This document shows, in pieces, positions 61,787 through 64,000 of a stretch of DNA of 64,000 bases; positions within the stretch are counted from its first letter, which is position 1, and each line of letters starts with the position of its first letter. Origin of the DNA: Fibrobacterota bacterium (GTDB lineage Bacteria > Fibrobacterota > Chitinivibrionia > Chitinivibrionales > Chitinispirillaceae); contig JAEZKP010000016.1 of the NCBI GenBank assembly GCA_023436145.1, positions 1-64,000 on the forward strand, read 5' to 3'. The notes below the pieces were generated by a model. It did no database searches and was not told the DNA's origin. It saw only the letters and a list, made by a program, of their open reading frames with translations. The position numbers and the translations under genes are program-made.

Positions 61787-61957
61787 TTATTCAGAGCGAC
61801 TAAGTGCAGAGAATGCACAGACTTTAATACATTTTCCACAACCGCTGCAGGTATTCTGATCGATAACCGGTTCCTGTATAAACATTAAAGCAGAGGCAGG
61901 ACAAACACTCACACAAGTGCCACACTTGTCGCACTTTTCCACATCAACTTTTATCAT
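61787..61957 (-). CDS. 2[4Fe-4S] ferredoxin
   Basis: A 56-residue ferredoxin, short enough to be missed by length cutoffs. It has two cluster motifs, CDKCGTCVSVCP (near 9-20) and CSGCGKCIKVCA (near 37-48), each CxxCxxCxxxC followed by Pro or Ala. It would carry electrons in the cytosol. The ATG overlaps the end of the upstream TPR gene by 14 bases and its stop lies 42 bases before the geranylgeranyl-reductase-type gene. It is thus the likely electron donor to that enzyme, which is inference from position and from known archaeal cases. Confidence 0.9.
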   Translation of the reverse strand: MIKVDVEKCDKCGTCVSVCPASALMFIQEPVIDQNTCSGCGKCIKVCAFSALSRSE

Positions 61958-62951
61958 TATCCAGATTCTCCAGAAGTTTACGTGTATCCCTTTTTATTTC
62001 CCGATACTGATCAAACTGTTGATCGTTTAGTAGTGATTTACATATTTCAGCAGCATCCTGATTTTTTCCGGAATGTTTTAACATATGTGCCATACGGTTT
62101 CTAGTGACAAAAAAGTTCTGTTTTCCTTCAGGAATTAAAGCATAATAAACAGAGAGCTTCTCATAAACTGCAGCAGCTGCATCATAATCTTTTCGGGATT
62201 CCAGATACTTAACCTTAGCCCATAGAACAAAACGGCTGTCCTTGTATTGTTTTTCCAGCTCTGAGATGATAGCTGCCGACAGTTCAGGCTTTTTTTCCTG
62301 GACATAAATATCAGAAAGACAAAGTTTTGCAGCGGTTCTGGTTAGAGAGGCACTTTTACTGCATTCATTCAGTTTCTTAATACCCTCTTTTTTACTTCCG
62401 GGATACCAGAACAGAACCATCCAGAGCTTTTTTTTCAATTCAGATTTTCCATAATCATAAAGTCCCAGAAAAAAATCGGTATCTGTATTGGTAGAGTCTA
62501 ACTCTTTTGCCTTGGTCAATAATTTTATAGCATCTATCCCATTGTGTAAAACATCGAAGTAGGCTTTTTGCCGCAAATAAAAGGCAGCATGCATAGCTTT
62601 AGAAAAACCATCCAGCATAACGATGTATGAGGAGGCACCGTGAGCCTTTTCATAATCGCGGATTAAGGTTTGAGTTTTTTCAAATTCTACCAAAAAACCG
62701 GCAGAATCGATTGTTTGCTCACAATCGACATCCCGCATTCCCATTGTGGTAAGCTTAAGAAGAGAGGGAAGCGGATCTGTTGGAAATTTCTGTTTCAAAG
62801 AATCACAAATAGTGAATGCCTGCTGAAAATTACAATTAATAATATTAGTGACTATCCGTCCGGAAGATTCCATCAGATGTTCCGGAAAGCTAAATGCATC
62901 ACTTAAAGAAATATTAAAAATTATTATAAAAAAGATTTTTCTATGCATCAT
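61944..62951 (-). CDS. TPR-containing periplasmic protein
   Basis: A 335-residue protein with a short signal peptide (KIFFIIIFNISLSDAFS) and TPR-like helices through the mature part (AIKLLTKAKELDSTNTDTDF, AAAAVYEKLSVYYALIPEG). It would be periplasmic or lipid-envelope associated. It overlaps the prenyltransferase gene upstream by 11 bases and the ferredoxin gene by 14, so all three are coupled. Its job in this lipid-type cluster is unclear; a scaffold or carrier-protein role is possible. Confidence 0.7.
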   Translation of the reverse strand: MMHRKIFFIIIFNISLSDAFSFPEHLMESSGRIVTNIINCNFQQAFTICDSLKQKFPTDPLPSLLKLTTMGMRDVDCEQTIDSAGFLVEFEKTQTLIRDYEKAHGASSYIVMLDGFSKAMHAAFYLRQKAYFDVLHNGIDAIKLLTKAKELDSTNTDTDFFLGLYDYGKSELKKKLWMVLFWYPGSKKEGIKKLNECSKSASLTRTAAKLCLSDIYVQEKKPELSAAIISELEKQYKDSRFVLWAKVKYLESRKDYDAAAAVYEKLSVYYALIPEGKQNFFVTRNRMAHMLKHSGKNQDAAEICKSLLNDQQFDQYREIKRDTRKLLENLDNDKS

Positions 62952-63909
62952 TACGTACCGTTATTAGTGAGGGATACGATACACCGTGTCGTATTCGAAA
63001 ATACAGCCAAGTAACAAAAAAAACAATAATTCCGGCAGGAATCATTAAAGGTATTATCAAACCGGAACAGATCATAGCCATTGCACCGCCAATTTTATAG
63101 GTAGATTCCATAAAAAAATCAGTGGGTTTAAAAATGTAACCCAGATAAAAGGGGAGCGGGACAGCTGAGCAGATAATTGCCAGAATATCATTCTGGAAAA
63201 AAGCAGTAACCATTGTAATAAGCAGTAAAACCGTGGCAATAAAATGTGCTCTTTGCAGGCCAAAAACTACAGCGGTAGTGTTTTTATGCACAGAAGAATC
63301 CCCGAGACGATCTGGTAATGTGGAGCTTATAGAACCAGCACACATAAGTAAAAAGTAGGGGAGTGCTGAACCTAAAAAATCCCTGTTCAACAGCTCTTTC
63401 CCTCCACAAACCCATCCGGCTCCAAATGCTATTACCCCATAACCTAACGCATTGGACAAAAAATCACAAACCGGTCTTCCTGAGAAATAGAAAGGTTTGA
63501 AGCTGTACAGTAAACCTATTATTATAGCGGATATACTGAGAAACGAGATAACTTTATATTCTGTAAAAAGAGGGGGGACTATTGAAAACAGAGATAAAAG
63601 GATTGAGAACAAAAAGGCATCTCTTCTGCAAACTATACCCTTGGCTAACAGAGGAAGACCTCCATTTTTCTTATCCACCTCAACGTCTGCCATCTGATTG
63701 AAGATATATACTGCACCTACAGAAAGAGAGAACAGAAAAAGCAGTATAAAAATCAGCAAGGACGACCTGTTCCAGAGGTTGAAAATTTCGCTGAATGAAC
63801 CAGCACTTGCCCGGTAATAGCCAAATAATGAAAAACCCCATACCGGCACCAACAGAACCGGACGCATTGTGAATAGAAGATCAAGCAAATAAACTATTGT
63901 TTTTCTCAT
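62941..63909 (-). CDS. UbiA-family membrane prenyltransferase
   Basis: A 322-residue membrane protein with about nine helices. The first Asp-rich motif is NQMADVEVDKKN and the second is DRLGDSSVHKNT, so both metal/diphosphate-binding sites of the UbiA superfamily are intact. The enzyme would transfer a prenyl chain to an acceptor in the membrane. The motif form is compatible with digeranylgeranylglyceryl-phosphate synthase, homogentisate-type or uncharacterised UbiA enzymes. It overlaps the TPR gene by 11 bases, and its ATG overlaps the stop of a partial upstream frame. Presence beside a geranylgeranyl-reductase-type gene suggests a saturated prenyl lipid product. Confidence 0.88.
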   Translation of the reverse strand: MRKTIVYLLDLLFTMRPVLLVPVWGFSLFGYYRASAGSFSEIFNLWNRSSLLIFILLFLFSLSVGAVYIFNQMADVEVDKKNGGLPLLAKGIVCRRDAFLFSILLSLFSIVPPLFTEYKVISFLSISAIIIGLLYSFKPFYFSGRPVCDFLSNALGYGVIAFGAGWVCGGKELLNRDFLGSALPYFLLMCAGSISSTLPDRLGDSSVHKNTTAVVFGLQRAHFIATVLLLITMVTAFFQNDILAIICSAVPLPFYLGYIFKPTDFFMESTYKIGGAMAMICSGLIIPLMIPAGIIVFFVTWLYFRIRHGVSYPSLITVRNDA

Positions 63910-63998
63910 TTTGATTTGAAGGTCGGGTACTCGATCCCAAATCTTCTCTGATAATAAGCTCTGCTTCCAGCAAAGGTGATTATTATCAAAATTCCATA
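63906..63998 (-). CDS. Partial CDS, C-terminus of a probable membrane protein
   Basis: Only the last ~30 residues lie in the window; the start is beyond the right edge. The visible part has a hydrophobic stretch (YGILIIITFAG) followed by SRAYYQRRFGIEYP and a Lys-rich end. The TGA stop overlaps the ATG of the UbiA gene, as expected for an operon. Family cannot be told. Confidence 0.4.
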   Translation of the reverse strand, partial: YGILIIITFAGSRAYYQRRFGIEYPTFKSK

Positions 63999-64000
63999 TT

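Noticed and set aside
63915..63945. Short GGTACTCGATCC-like stretch resembling a tRNA T-arm
   Set aside because: No matching acceptor or anticodon arms can be folded around it, and it lies in the coding end of a partial gene.
1..64000. CRISPR arrays, intact insertion sequences and ribosomal RNA genes
   Set aside because: No regularly spaced repeats, terminal inverted repeats with transposase, or conserved rRNA segments were seen on either strand.

Overview
The window (about 40% GC by eye) looks like chromosome from a flagellated Gram-negative bacterium of the FCB group, most probably Fibrobacterota and perhaps the Chitinispirillia side. The best marker is a 1150-residue secreted protein with a fibro-slime domain (44358-47819), a domain largely known from Fibrobacter relatives. 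A full Bat aerotolerance operon, an Omp85-type outer-membrane protein, FlgD/T9SS-like C-terminal modules and the flagellar genes flhA-flhF-flhG-fliA agree with this. The lineage call is inference; there is no rRNA gene in the window.

Layout. 1-2515: tail of a RAYT-type transposase, two REP-like repeats and a hybrid histidine kinase. 2644-10550: minus-strand operon of DUF445, BatD-like, BatA, BatB, BatC, an alpha/beta hydrolase and a BatD-BatE fusion. 11030-12927: phosphatase, dGTPase and zinc-ribbon operon. 12957-17104: Cache-type membrane sensor, amino-acid permease, exported SAM methyltransferase and small membrane proteins. 17145-28591: plus-strand run of six-hairpin glycosidase, GT4 glycosyltransferase, Lon-like protease, degenerate site-2 protease with CBS domains, glycogen debranching enzyme and PolX. 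28690-31554: minus-strand envelope/stress cluster (DUF3618, holin-X-like, YqjD-like, YihY/BrkB). 31759-34732: MsrB and a large sulfatase. 35137-41798: flagellar assembly and regulation operon ending in an HDOD protein. 41815-43798: Omp85-like protein and the RNase P RNA. 43985-50076: RRM protein, fibro-slime protein, small proteins and a TPR lipoprotein. 50114-54578: SDR, MntP, zinc-ribbon protein, Fmt and RsmB. 54687-57140: lipoproteins, a STAS protein and a TPR protein. 57154-57720: decayed gene fragments, followed by a GH25 lysozyme. 58652-60379: HDOD-CheX-CheY module. 60591-64000: UbiA-type prenyltransferase, TPR protein, a ferredoxin too short for standard ORF calling, and a geranylgeranyl-reductase-family enzyme.

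How the genes work together. The Bat operon encodes two vWA membrane proteins (A, B), a TPR protein (C) and large periplasmic Ig-like proteins, here lacking the usual MoxR and DUF58 genes. FlhF and FlhG would place and count flagella, FlhA is the export gate and FliA the late flagellar sigma factor. The HDOD/CheX/CheY cluster probably modulates chemotaxis signalling. The 3' cluster is the most provocative: a membrane prenyltransferase, a 2[4Fe-4S] ferredoxin and an isoprenoid-saturating flavoenzyme are the set expected for making a saturated prenyl lipid, either a quinone or an archaeal-type ether lipid. The latter has been proposed for FCB bacteria from genome data.

No tRNA, 16S/23S rRNA, CRISPR array, prophage or intact insertion sequence was found. 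Limits: start codons were chosen by eye from Shine-Dalgarno sequences, domain positions are approximate, and no database search was run.
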